A program made the position numbers and the translations under genes. The notes under the pieces are model-generated. The model made no database searches, was not told the DNA's origin, and saw only the letters and a program-made list of their open reading frames with translations. From Paenibacillus_AK sp041641375 (lineage in GTDB: Bacteria; Bacillota; Bacilli; Paenibacillales; YIM-B00363), in NCBI GenBank assembly GCA_041641375.1, contig JBEPYM010000132.1:1-10092 (forward strand): DNA of 10,092 nt, written 5' to 3'. Positions 1 through 6,146 of this stretch are shown here, in pieces. Each line of letters begins with the position of its first letter. Within the stretch, counting starts at the first letter, position 1.

Positions 1-20
1 CCGACGCACCGTCCATCCCT

Positions 21-48
21 TTTACAAAACCTTACCCCCACCTTAACC
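21..48 (+). promoter_or_regulatory. candidate PhoP box array upstream of the operon
   Basis: Three hexamers sit at exact 11-bp steps: TTTACA (21-26), TTACCC (32-37) and TTAACC (43-48). Against the Bacillus PhoP consensus TT(A/T/C)A(C/T)A they match at 6, 4 and 5 of 6 positions. Direct repeats at about 11-bp periodicity are how PhoP~P binds in Bacillus, and C-P lyase operons are commonly phosphate-starvation genes. A weak -10-like TAGGAT lies at 69-74, which would place the array about where PhoP activates. Spacing and matches are seen directly; function is inferred, and the stretch is also simply T/A/C-rich. Confidence 0.35.
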
Positions 49-56
49 CGCCCTCC

Positions 57-70
57 ATATCGACAACATA
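57..70 (+). promoter_or_regulatory. operator-like motif, imperfect copy of the site before phnF
   Basis: The motif ATATCGACAA followed by TA two bases later (57-70) matches 802-815 (ATGTCGACAA, nn, TA) except at one base and the two-base spacer. Its core TATCGACA is one change away from the palindrome TGTCGACA. It lies between the Pho-like boxes and the ribosome binding site of the first gene, where a repressor would act. GntR/HutC regulators such as PhnF bind short palindromes, so PhnF is the natural candidate ligand. This is inference only. Confidence 0.25.
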
Positions 71-109
71 GGATAAAGAAAAAGACAATCCAGGAGGTAC
101 AGGCCCGCC

Positions 110-769
110 ATGCCCCTTTATGAAATCAACCACATACCGGAAGAGCCTCACCACACGCCGAAGCAATTGTCCGAGCAGCCCACGATTGATCCGACAGCGA
201 CGGTACGCGCCAGCCGCATTGGCTCCTGGACCGCGATCGGCGCACGGAGCCGCATTCTGGAATCGACCTTCGACGACTACAGCTATTGTGTGGACGAGGT
301 GGTGATCAACTATGCCGAGATCGGCAAATTTTGCTCCATCGCTTCGCACGTATGCATCAACCCCGTCAATCACCCGATGTGGAGAGTAACCCAGCATCAT
401 ATGACGTATCGCCGCATGTCGTATGGACTGGCCGACACCGACGATAAGGAATTGTTTGATTGGCGGCGCGCGAGCCGGGTCACGATTGGCCATGACGTGT
501 GGATCGGTCACGGAGCGTTTGTCATGACGGGCGTCACGGTGGGGACGGGGGCAGTCATTGGCTCCGGCGCGATCGTAACGAAGGATGTCGAGCCGTATTC
601 GATCGTAGTCGGCGTGCCGGCAAGGCGCGTCAGAAGCCGATTCCCGGAAGAGACAGCCGCGCGTATTCTGGCGACCGAATGGTGGAATTGGCCGCGGGAA
701 CGGCTGGAAGAGCGATACCTGCATATGAACGACGTTGAGCAATTTCTCGCGCAATCCGAAAAAATTTAA
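110..769 (+). CDS. phosphonate-associated hexapeptide-repeat acyltransferase
   Basis: This 219-aa protein belongs to the left-handed beta-helix (hexapeptide repeat) acyltransferases, close in style to DapH and xenobiotic acetyltransferases, and fits the family found with phn genes (TIGR03308 type). Hexapeptide-like turns occur at about residues 28-50 and 64-82 (INYAEIGKFCSIAS), and a second run at about 123-158 (RVTIGHDVWIGHGAFVMTG, then TVGTGAVIGSGAIVTKDV). The loop NPVNHPMW, with His88, is where the catalytic His of such enzymes usually lies. The C-terminal part (175-219) is a Trp-rich, charged helical cap. AGGAGGT at 92-98 supports the ATG at 110. As the first gene of the operon it may acylate a phosphonate, an aminophosphonate or a pathway intermediate, loosely the niche of PhnO in enterics, although PhnO is a GNAT and unrelated. 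The substrate cannot be read from the sequence. Confidence 0.85.
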   Translation: MPLYEINHIPEEPHHTPKQLSEQPTIDPTATVRASRIGSWTAIGARSRILESTFDDYSYCVDEVVINYAEIGKFCSIASHVCINPVNHPMWRVTQHHMTYRRMSYGLADTDDKELFDWRRASRVTIGHDVWIGHGAFVMTGVTVGTGAVIGSGAIVTKDVEPYSIVVGVPARRVRSRFPEETAARILATEWWNWPRERLEERYLHMNDVEQFLAQSEKI

Positions 770-793
770 TAATTCGTTGAACTGCCGTTAACA
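766..793 (+). promoter_or_regulatory. second Pho-box-like series before phnF
   Basis: TTAATA (766-771) and TTAACA (788-793) each match the PhoP hexamer consensus fully. They are separated by 22 bp, with a weak hexamer, TTGAAC (777-782), exactly midway, so the 11-bp step is kept. The first box overlaps the stop codon of the acyltransferase gene. The whole gap 770-855 is short and no clear -35/-10 pair was found in it, so it may be an internal regulatory site or chance in an AT-rich spacer. Confidence 0.25.
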
Positions 794-802
794 TTGCTCT
801 GA

Positions 803-810
803 TGTCGACA
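803..810. promoter_or_regulatory. TGTCGACA palindrome, candidate PhnF operator
   Basis: This is a perfect 8-bp palindrome in the gap before phnF. The 10-mer GATGTCGACA containing it (801-810) recurs at 874-883, 73 bp downstream inside the first codons of phnF. That is close to seven helical turns. Paired palindromes around a regulator's own start are typical of autoregulation by GntR-type dimers. The repeat is seen directly; PhnF binding is inferred. Confidence 0.3.
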
Positions 811-855
811 AGTTACGCTCCTTACAAGCAGCAAACCATGGGAGGTGAACGATGT

Positions 856-1602
856 ATGCTACCGCACGAATACGATGTCGACACAGTCCCCGCCTACGCA
901 TCCATTGCGGACGAGCTGCAGCTCGAAATCGAGAGCGGGAAATATCCGCTGGATTCAAGAATGCCGTCGGAGGCGGAGCTGTGCCGGCGGTTCAAGGAGA
1001 ACCGCTATACGATCCGCCAAGCGCTCGACATGCTCGTCAAAACCGGGGTGATTCGCTCGCATCAGGGCAAAGGCTACTACATCTGTGAAAAGCCGCTCAA
1101 CATTCAATACACCATTACGCCGGGTACGAGATTCAGCGACGTGATGGAGCGGCTTGGCTGCAAGCCGTCGGCGAAGCTGCTTCAATACGAGCTGTGCACG
1201 CCCCCGGAAGCGGTAGCCCGCAAGCTGCAGCTTGGGAGTCATGCTCCATGTTACCGGCTGGACATTTTGCGGCTGGCAAGTGGCGTTCCGCTGTCGCTCA
1301 ACGTCACCTGGCTGCCTGTAGAGCCGCTGCCCGACCTGGATGGCCATATGGCATCCTTCCGTTCCCTGTATGCGCTGCTGGAGAGCGGCTATGGGCTGCA
1401 TCTTCAGCGAATGTCCTCGACCTTCGAGGCCACTTATCCGTCCGCCCGCGAGTCCACCCTGCTGCAAATACCGCCAAACACGAACCTGCTGCATATTGAA
1501 AGCGTCATGCGCGACCAGCACAACCGCCGGATCGAGTACACATCAGCGAAATACCGCGGAGACCTATGCCGCGTATCAATCGAATTTGAGGAGGAGATGT
1601 AA
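856..1602 (+). CDS. phnF: GntR/HutC-family transcriptional regulator PhnF
   Basis: A 248-aa DNA-binding regulator of the phosphonate operon. Residues 11-78 form the GntR winged helix-turn-helix: IADELQLEIESGKY, then MPSEAELCRRFKENRYTIRQALDMLVKTGVI and the wing with QGKGYY. Residues 85-245 are a UTRA effector-binding domain ending in the typical RIEYTSAKYRGD and VSIEFE strands. I chose the ATG at 856 because GGAGGTG (841-847) lies about 8-10 nt upstream. In-frame ATGs at 802 and 838 would add up to 18 residues but have no good ribosome binding site. The regulator is transcribed with the genes it probably controls, and TGTCGACA palindromes flank its start. The effector could be a phosphonate, a pathway intermediate or phosphate; the sequence does not say. 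The stop codon is one base from phnD. Confidence 0.9.
   Translation: MLPHEYDVDTVPAYASIADELQLEIESGKYPLDSRMPSEAELCRRFKENRYTIRQALDMLVKTGVIRSHQGKGYYICEKPLNIQYTITPGTRFSDVMERLGCKPSAKLLQYELCTPPEAVARKLQLGSHAPCYRLDILRLASGVPLSLNVTWLPVEPLPDLDGHMASFRSLYALLESGYGLHLQRMSSTFEATYPSARESTLLQIPPNTNLLHIESVMRDQHNRRIEYTSAKYRGDLCRVSIEFEEEM
876..883. promoter_or_regulatory. second TGTCGACA palindrome inside the start of phnF
   Basis: This perfect 8-bp palindrome spans the codons for Asp-Val-Asp-Thr (PhnF residues 7-10). It shares the 10-mer GATGTCGACA with 801-810. It may be the downstream half of a looped or cooperative operator, or only coding coincidence, since GTCGAC-like strings are common in this GC-rich coding sequence. 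Confidence 0.2.
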
Positions 1603-1603
1603 C

Positions 1604-2560
1604 ATGTTGAAAAAGTCGAAGGTTCTGATGCTAACGGGTGTACTGGCTGCAACGTCGCTGTTTGCCGCTGCCTGCGGGGTGCAGGAAGCTACCAAGCCTG
1701 CCCAGACAGGCGCACCGGCCGCAGCCGAAGCGCCGAAGGATCCGCGTGACGCCTGGCCGAAGGTGCTTCGGGTTGGCTCCATTCCGGGCGAGGATCAGGA
1801 GACGGTATCGCGACGTCTCGGCAAGCTGACGGAGGATATGGGCAAGGAGCTGGGCATCAAGGTAGAGTTTTTCGTCGGCTCCGATTATACGGCGACGATC
1901 GAAGCCATGCGTGCGAAGAAGCTGGATATCGCCTCGTTCGGTCCGTTCGCCTACATTCTGGCGAATGAGCGGAGTGGAGCTATGGCGATGGCCGTCGGAG
2001 CAGCAAGCCCGGAGGCGGCGTTCTATACGAGCCAGATCATCGTACCTGCGAAATCCAACATTCAGAAGCTGTCCGACCTGAAGGGCAAAAAATTTCTGTT
2101 CGTTGACCCAGCATCGGCGTCCGGCCACTTGTTCCCGCGTTCTTATCTGGTCAGCGAGCTTGGCATCAAAAATGAGGAGATGGATAAGTTTTTCGGTAAT
2201 CTCTCATTCTCCGGCGGCCATGATGCTTCCATTCTCGCTATCGCGCGGGGCGATGCAGACGGTGCTGCGGTTGCCTCGAGCATTCTAAGCCGCCTCATTA
2301 CCCAGAAGCTGGTGAAGGAAGAGGACATCCGGATTATCGGCACCTCCAAACCGATTCCGAGCTCGCCGGTATCGTACCGCAAGGACCTGCCAGCCGATCT
2401 TGTCGAGAAAATCAAGACATTTTACACCACATACAAGAACGAAGAGCTGTTTAAGGAATTGAAAATTACCGGTTATTATCCTGTAGACGATAAGCAATAC
2501 GATGTCGTCCGCGATACAGCGAAAGCTCTTGGCATGAGCCCTGAGCAGCTGCTGAAATAA
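1604..2560 (+). CDS. phnD: phosphonate ABC transporter substrate-binding lipoprotein PhnD
   Basis: The 318-aa extracytoplasmic binding protein captures phosphonates for the PhnCE importer. It has a lipoprotein signal peptide: MLKKSK, a hydrophobic stretch (residues 7-23) and a lipobox-like AAAC with Cys24 as the lipidated residue. An Ala/Pro/Thr-rich linker (25-45) follows. The mature domain has the PhnD/type 2 periplasmic binding fold, with VLRVGSIPGEDQE (54-66), SDYTATIEAMRAKKLDIASFGPFAYI (93-118), DPASASGHLFPR (168-179) and SFSGGHDASILAIARGDADGAA (201-222). The SAS-GH turn (171-175) matches the anion-binding loop of E. coli PhnD, and Tyr95, Tyr117 and His206-Asp207 fall where ligand contacts are expected. 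The start is the ATG at 1604, with GGAGGAG (1588-1597 region) just upstream inside the end of phnF. The same frame stays open upstream, but that part is a shadow of phnF. Confidence 0.95.
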   Translation: MLKKSKVLMLTGVLAATSLFAAACGVQEATKPAQTGAPAAAEAPKDPRDAWPKVLRVGSIPGEDQETVSRRLGKLTEDMGKELGIKVEFFVGSDYTATIEAMRAKKLDIASFGPFAYILANERSGAMAMAVGAASPEAAFYTSQIIVPAKSNIQKLSDLKGKKFLFVDPASASGHLFPRSYLVSELGIKNEEMDKFFGNLSFSGGHDASILAIARGDADGAAVASSILSRLITQKLVKEEDIRIIGTSKPIPSSPVSYRKDLPADLVEKIKTFYTTYKNEELFKELKITGYYPVDDKQYDVVRDTAKALGMSPEQLLK

Positions 2561-2579
2561 ACGGAGGTCCGCACCCGAC

Positions 2580-3437
2580 ATGAACCCGAACCACCATCCG
2601 ATTTTGACTGTCGACTCGCTGAACAAGGTATATCCGAACGGAACGGAAGCACTCAAGCATATTAGCTTTACCGTACATCCCGGCGAGTTTGTTGCGGTGA
2701 TCGGACCGAGCGGAGCAGGGAAAAGCACCCTGCTGCGCTGCATCAATCGGCTCGTAACCGCAACGTCGGGTACGCTGACCTTCAAAGGGTTGGACGTCTT
2801 GCGTGCGCGCAGCGGCGACGTGCGGAAGCTGCGGCGGGAAATCGGCATCATTTTTCAACAGTTTCATTTGATCGATCGGGTTACGGTGCTGCGCAATGTG
2901 CTGCACGGCCGTCTGGGCTACATGAACACGCTTAGCGGCACACTTGGTTTGTTCTCCAAAGCGGACCGCGAGGAGGCGTTCCGCATTCTGGAGCGCGTTG
3001 GTCTTGGCGACAAGGCCTACAGCCGTGCCGATGAGCTGAGCGGCGGTCAGCAGCAGCGTGTGGCCATTGCCCGCGCCCTGCTGCAGAAACCGAATTTACT
3101 GCTGGCTGACGAGCCGATTGCGAGTCTTGATCCGGCAACCTCGGAGACAATTATGCAGATGCTCCGCACAATCTGTGATGAGGACGGCATACCATGCCTG
3201 GTGAATCTGCATCAGGTTGAGGCTGCGAAGGCTTTTGCGACACGGATTATCGGGATTTATAAAGGCTCCAAGGTGTTTGACGGTCCTCCGGAGGAGCTGA
3301 CAGACGAGATGATTCGCTTCATCTATCACTCGAAGCTTCCCGATAACGAACAGGGGTCGGATCGGAACCAACCGCCGTCGCAGCCTCCGGCCGCCTCCGC
3401 TGATGATGCGGAGAAGCGCGAGCCGGTGCTCGTATAG
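2580..3437 (+). CDS. phnC: phosphonate ABC transporter ATP-binding protein PhnC
   Basis: This 285-aa cytoplasmic ATPase energises phosphonate uptake through PhnE. It has every ABC motif: Walker A GPSGAGKST (42-50), Q-loop FQQFHL (92-97), signature LSGGQQQR (153-160), Walker B LLLADEP (173-179) with the D-loop SLD (182-184), and the switch His in NLHQ (211). GYMNTLSGTLGLF (113-125) is typical of PhnC. A hydrophilic Pro/Gln/Asp-rich tail (about 253-285) extends past the point where E. coli PhnC (about 262 aa) ends and looks disordered. GGAGGT (2563-2568) supports the ATG at 2580, 19 nt after phnD. The stop codon TAG is itself part of the ribosome binding site of the next gene. Confidence 0.95.
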   Translation: MNPNHHPILTVDSLNKVYPNGTEALKHISFTVHPGEFVAVIGPSGAGKSTLLRCINRLVTATSGTLTFKGLDVLRARSGDVRKLRREIGIIFQQFHLIDRVTVLRNVLHGRLGYMNTLSGTLGLFSKADREEAFRILERVGLGDKAYSRADELSGGQQQRVAIARALLQKPNLLLADEPIASLDPATSETIMQMLRTICDEDGIPCLVNLHQVEAAKAFATRIIGIYKGSKVFDGPPEELTDEMIRFIYHSKLPDNEQGSDRNQPPSQPPAASADDAEKREPVLV

Positions 3438-3449
3438 GAGGATAACAGC

Positions 3450-4286
3450 ATGAATACGACGATGGCTCAACGGCAGGGTGGCCTGTCTCAAACTCAGCTG
3501 CTAGCCCTGACACGCAAGGCCCATATGCAGAAGCAAAGGGTATGGGTATGGTCAATGCTTGGGGTTGTCGCGGTCACGCTATGGTCGATGTGGGATACCA
3601 ACTTCCGTGTCGATCTGGTTATACTCGGGCTCGGTGATACGGCCAAATACATCGTGTACGACTTTTTGCCGCCGGACGTATCGGTGATTCCCTCGCTGAT
3701 CAAGCCGACGCTGGATACGCTGTACATGAGCTTTGTATCCATGGTGCTCTCAGCGATCATCTCCTTTTTCCTGGCGTTTCTGAGCTCGCAGCGAACGACG
3801 CCGAACAAGGCGCTGCAGGTCGCCGTACGGGCATTCGCATCGATCGTCCGAACGATTCCGAACCTCGTATGGGTGCTCTTGATCGTCGCATCGGTCGGAC
3901 TGGGCACGATGGCGGGTACGCTGGCGCTAACCATTTCAGGAGTTGGGCTGCTGACGCGCTCCTATGCCGAAGTGATGGATGAAATTGATCCCGATCAGAT
4001 GGAGGCCATTCGCGCAACCGGAGCCAATTGGTTTCAGCTGATGGGCCAGTGCGTTTTCCCGCAGTTTGTGGCGGGCTTCACCGCATGGTCGCTCTACAAG
4101 CTGGACATCAACATCCGCAGCTCGGCGGTGATCGGAATGGTGGGCGGCGGCGGACTCGGATTTATGATCCAGGAGGGTATCAAGCTCTTCAAGTTTCAGC
4201 AGGTTACGACTGCCATCATTATGGTTTTTGCGCTTATCCTCGTGATTGAATTTGTGACGAACAAGCTGAGGGAGAAAATGATATGA
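3450..4286 (+). CDS. phnE: phosphonate ABC transporter permease PhnE, first copy
   Basis: A 278-aa inner permease subunit of the phosphonate importer. A polar cytoplasmic N-terminus (1-30) is followed by membrane segments at about 31-48, 92-112, 138-166, 226-241 and 254-271. The binding-protein-dependent transport (EAA) loop that contacts PhnC is MEAIRATGANWFQLMGQCVFPQ (184-205), and SVGLGTMAG and GMVGGGGLGFMI are typical PhnE strings. TAGGAGGAT at 3435-3443, overlapping the phnC stop codon, serves the ATG at 3450. The gene ends in an ATGA overlap with the second permease. Having two PhnE genes in a row rather than one suggests a heterodimeric channel; this arrangement is known in other bacteria. 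Confidence 0.93.
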   Translation: MNTTMAQRQGGLSQTQLLALTRKAHMQKQRVWVWSMLGVVAVTLWSMWDTNFRVDLVILGLGDTAKYIVYDFLPPDVSVIPSLIKPTLDTLYMSFVSMVLSAIISFFLAFLSSQRTTPNKALQVAVRAFASIVRTIPNLVWVLLIVASVGLGTMAGTLALTISGVGLLTRSYAEVMDEIDPDQMEAIRATGANWFQLMGQCVFPQFVAGFTAWSLYKLDINIRSSAVIGMVGGGGLGFMIQEGIKLFKFQQVTTAIIMVFALILVIEFVTNKLREKMI

Positions 4287-5056
4287 AAAAGCCCCGTCCG
4301 AATCTGCTGATCCCCTTCACGGTTATTGTCACCGCCGTTTTCTTTGTTTTCAGTCTCGTCCAGCTGAACTTTGAATACAGCAAGCTGTGGTCGGGGGCGG
4401 ATCGCTTTGTCAATATGGTCACGAAGATGTTTCCGCCAAGCCCGAAGGATTGGGAGCATGTGCTGGCGGCGGCGCTGGAATCTCTCCAGGTGGCCCTTGT
4501 AGGCACGGTGCTGGCGATCCTGTTTTCCTTCTTTCTCGGATTTCTCTCGGCGCGCAATATGACGCCGAACCGTACCGTCATGTGGCTGACGCGAATGTTT
4601 GCGGGTACGATGCGGGCGATCCCGACGCTGATCTGGGCGCTCATCTTTATCGTATCGGTCGGCATGGGGCCGATCGCGGGTATTATGGCGCTTGCCATTC
4701 ACAGCATCGGCATGCTTGTGAAGGTGTTCTCCGAATCGGTGGAGGAGGTCGACAGCGGCAAGATCGAAGCGATGCGCGCAACCGGCGCCAATTGGCTGCA
4801 AATCGTTATGCAGGGCGTGCTGCCGATGGTATCGACCGCCTACTTGTCCTGGTCGCTGTTCCGGCTCGAGATCGATATTCGCTATTCGACCATTCTGGGC
4901 ATGGTCGGCGCAGGCGGGATCGGCTGGGAGCTGACCCGGGCGATGCGGATGTATAAATTGGATGAAGCGATGTTTATTACGCTTGTGATTTTCTTCATGA
5001 TTTTTGCGGTGGAGCTGGCTGGCGACAGAGTCAAGAAGTCACTGCTCCGTATTTGA
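4283..5056 (+). CDS. phnE: phosphonate ABC transporter permease PhnE, second copy
   Basis: This 257-aa permease is paralogous to the gene before it and probably its partner in the membrane channel. Membrane segments lie at about 9-28, 66-88, 112-148, 202-215 and 229-246. The EAA loop IEAMRATGANWLQIVMQGVLP (161-181) is almost that of the first copy, as are SVGMGPIAG (125-133) and GMVGAGGIGWEL (206-217). The two are otherwise clearly diverged, and this one lacks the longer N-terminal tail, so the duplication is old. The start ATG overlaps the preceding stop codon (ATGA, 4283-4286), and GAGGGAG (4268-4274) is its ribosome binding site, so translation is coupled. Confidence 0.93.
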   Translation: MKKPRPNLLIPFTVIVTAVFFVFSLVQLNFEYSKLWSGADRFVNMVTKMFPPSPKDWEHVLAAALESLQVALVGTVLAILFSFFLGFLSARNMTPNRTVMWLTRMFAGTMRAIPTLIWALIFIVSVGMGPIAGIMALAIHSIGMLVKVFSESVEEVDSGKIEAMRATGANWLQIVMQGVLPMVSTAYLSWSLFRLEIDIRYSTILGMVGAGGIGWELTRAMRMYKLDEAMFITLVIFFMIFAVELAGDRVKKSLLRI

Positions 5057-5080
5057 GATGGAATAAAGGTGGGCTGACGG

Positions 5081-5518
5081 TTGAAACGTGCGCAATGGAC
5101 ACGGATTTTAATTGAGGGCGATAGCCGCTTGCTGGAATCGCTCGCGCTGGAGATCGAGGCAATTTACGATATTGAGGTGCTTTCGGCTCCGGAGAAAAGC
5201 CTCGTTATGGCGAAGGTGCGCGATTCGGTCAGCATGCAGCCCTTCTACGCGGGCGAGGTGCTGGTGACGGAGTGCGCGGTAACGGTAGCGGGCACGCAGG
5301 GCTTCGGCATGCTGATGGGTGAGTTTCCGCAGAAGGCGTATGAGCTCGCAGTTGTAGACGGCGCACTTCGCGCAGGCTTACCGCAAACGGAAGACTGGTT
5401 TGCGAGGATGGCTGCGGAAGAAGCGAAGCTTGCGGAGCGGAAGACGGCTGAGCAGGCCATGGCGCTTCGCTCGAAGGTGCAATTCGACACGATGGAGGAG
5501 ACCTATGGCAAGCGTTAA
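5081..5518 (+). CDS. phnG: C-P lyase core complex subunit PhnG
   Basis: A 145-aa subunit of the cytoplasmic PhnGHIJ core. Together with PhnH, PhnI and PhnL it is needed to form ribose 1-phosphonate 5-triphosphate from ATP and phosphonate. The length is close to E. coli PhnG (150 aa). Family features are RDSVSMQPFYAGEVLVTECAV (47-67), the GFGMLMGEFPQKAYELAVVDGAL region and a C-terminal KVQFDTMEETYG, matching the RVDFFTMVRG ending of the E. coli protein. The start is a TTG at 5081: AAGGTGGG (5066-5073) lies 7 nt upstream and no ATG fits. A TTG may lower its translation relative to neighbours. It overlaps phnH by 14 nt. Confidence 0.9.
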   Translation: MKRAQWTRILIEGDSRLLESLALEIEAIYDIEVLSAPEKSLVMAKVRDSVSMQPFYAGEVLVTECAVTVAGTQGFGMLMGEFPQKAYELAVVDGALRAGLPQTEDWFARMAAEEAKLAERKTAEQAMALRSKVQFDTMEETYGKR

Positions 5519-6146
5519 GGAATGGGCGTTTGACCGCGTGCACGATACGCAGGCGGTATACCGTCAGCTGCTGGCGGCGCTGTCGCGGCCGGGCGAGCTC
5601 GGCTCGATTGCGGCTTCCGCCGAGCGGATGCAGGAGCAGCTGCCGGACAGCAGGGCCGCAGCCTGCGCTGCCGCGCTTGCTTATACGCTGCTTGACGGCG
5701 AGGTGCGGTTCGCCGTGCGCAGCGCTGAGCTGGAGCAGTCGGGCTGGCCGGCATTCGTTCGCAGCCGCACGTTCAGCCGTTCGGCAGAGCTGGCGGAGGC
5801 GGAGTTTATTTTTACGGAGGGCATGCTCCCTGCGGCGGAGCTTGAGCGGCTGGTGAAGGAAGCTCAGAAGGGGACATTGCTGCGTCCCGAAGCAGGCGCT
5901 ACGCTGTTCGTTCAGGTCGATGCATTGGGACGCGGAGAATCGGCGCTCTCTGTATGCGGCCCCGGTGTTCCGGGCGAACGCACGATTCCCCTGTCGGGCT
6001 TCAGCTCAAGCTGGATTGCGGCTCGCGCTGAAGCGAACGCTGAGTTTCCGACCGGGCTGGATATGGTGCTGTATACGGCTGACGGGCTGCTGCTCGGTCT
6101 GCCGAGAACGACGCGGATCAAGGAGGTGGCGGCATGGCCTATGTAG
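5505..6146 (+). CDS. phnH: C-P lyase core complex subunit PhnH
   Basis: This 213-aa core subunit of the C-P lyase complex (E. coli PhnH is about 194 aa) has no active site of its own known in the family, but the complex needs it. Recognisable blocks are the N-terminal FDRVHDTQAVYRQLLAALSRPGE (9-31), LLRPEAGATLFVQV (128-141), FPTGLDMVLYT (187-197) and LPRTTRIKEV near the end, all matching E. coli PhnH (PEAGATLILQV, FPLGIDLIL, IPRTTHVEV). The frame stays open upstream of 5505, but the ATG there has GGAGGAG (5494-5500) at the right distance, so the longer form is rejected. The gene overlaps phnG by 14 nt and phnI by 13 nt. It is Ala/Glu/Arg-rich, reflecting the high GC here. Confidence 0.9.
   Translation: MASVKEWAFDRVHDTQAVYRQLLAALSRPGELGSIAASAERMQEQLPDSRAAACAAALAYTLLDGEVRFAVRSAELEQSGWPAFVRSRTFSRSAELAEAEFIFTEGMLPAAELERLVKEAQKGTLLRPEAGATLFVQVDALGRGESALSVCGPGVPGERTIPLSGFSSSWIAARAEANAEFPTGLDMVLYTADGLLLGLPRTTRIKEVAAWPM

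Noticed and set aside
21..74. A sigma-A promoter with consensus -35 and -10 before the first gene
   Set aside because: TTTACA (21-26) could be a -35, but the hexamer 17 bp on (TAACCC) is not a -10. TAGGAT (69-74) has no -35 at a proper distance. An activator-dependent promoter fits better, so no plain promoter was called.
32..754. Long open frame on the - strand opposite the acyltransferase gene
   Set aside because: It is antisense to a clear hexapeptide-repeat protein, has no recognisable domain, is Arg/His/Pro-rich as expected of a shadow in GC-rich DNA, and lacks a ribosome binding site.
802..855. Longer PhnF starting at the ATG at 802 or 838
   Set aside because: Neither has a ribosome binding site, and the added residues are not part of the GntR domain. 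GGAGGTG at 841-847 points to 856.
1340..1603. Upstream extension of the phnD frame
   Set aside because: The frame is open for 88 more codons, but it overlaps phnF out of frame. The lipoprotein signal peptide begins at 1604, directly after a strong ribosome binding site.
5057..5080. Terminator or small gene between phnE2 and phnG
   Set aside because: The 24-nt gap holds only the phnG ribosome binding site and a two-codon ATG-GAA-TAA frame. There is no inverted repeat with a T run.
5400..5504. Upstream extension of the phnH frame
   Set aside because: The added residues are Arg-rich shadow of phnG. The ATG at 5505 has a strong GGAGGAG and begins the conserved PhnH N-terminus.
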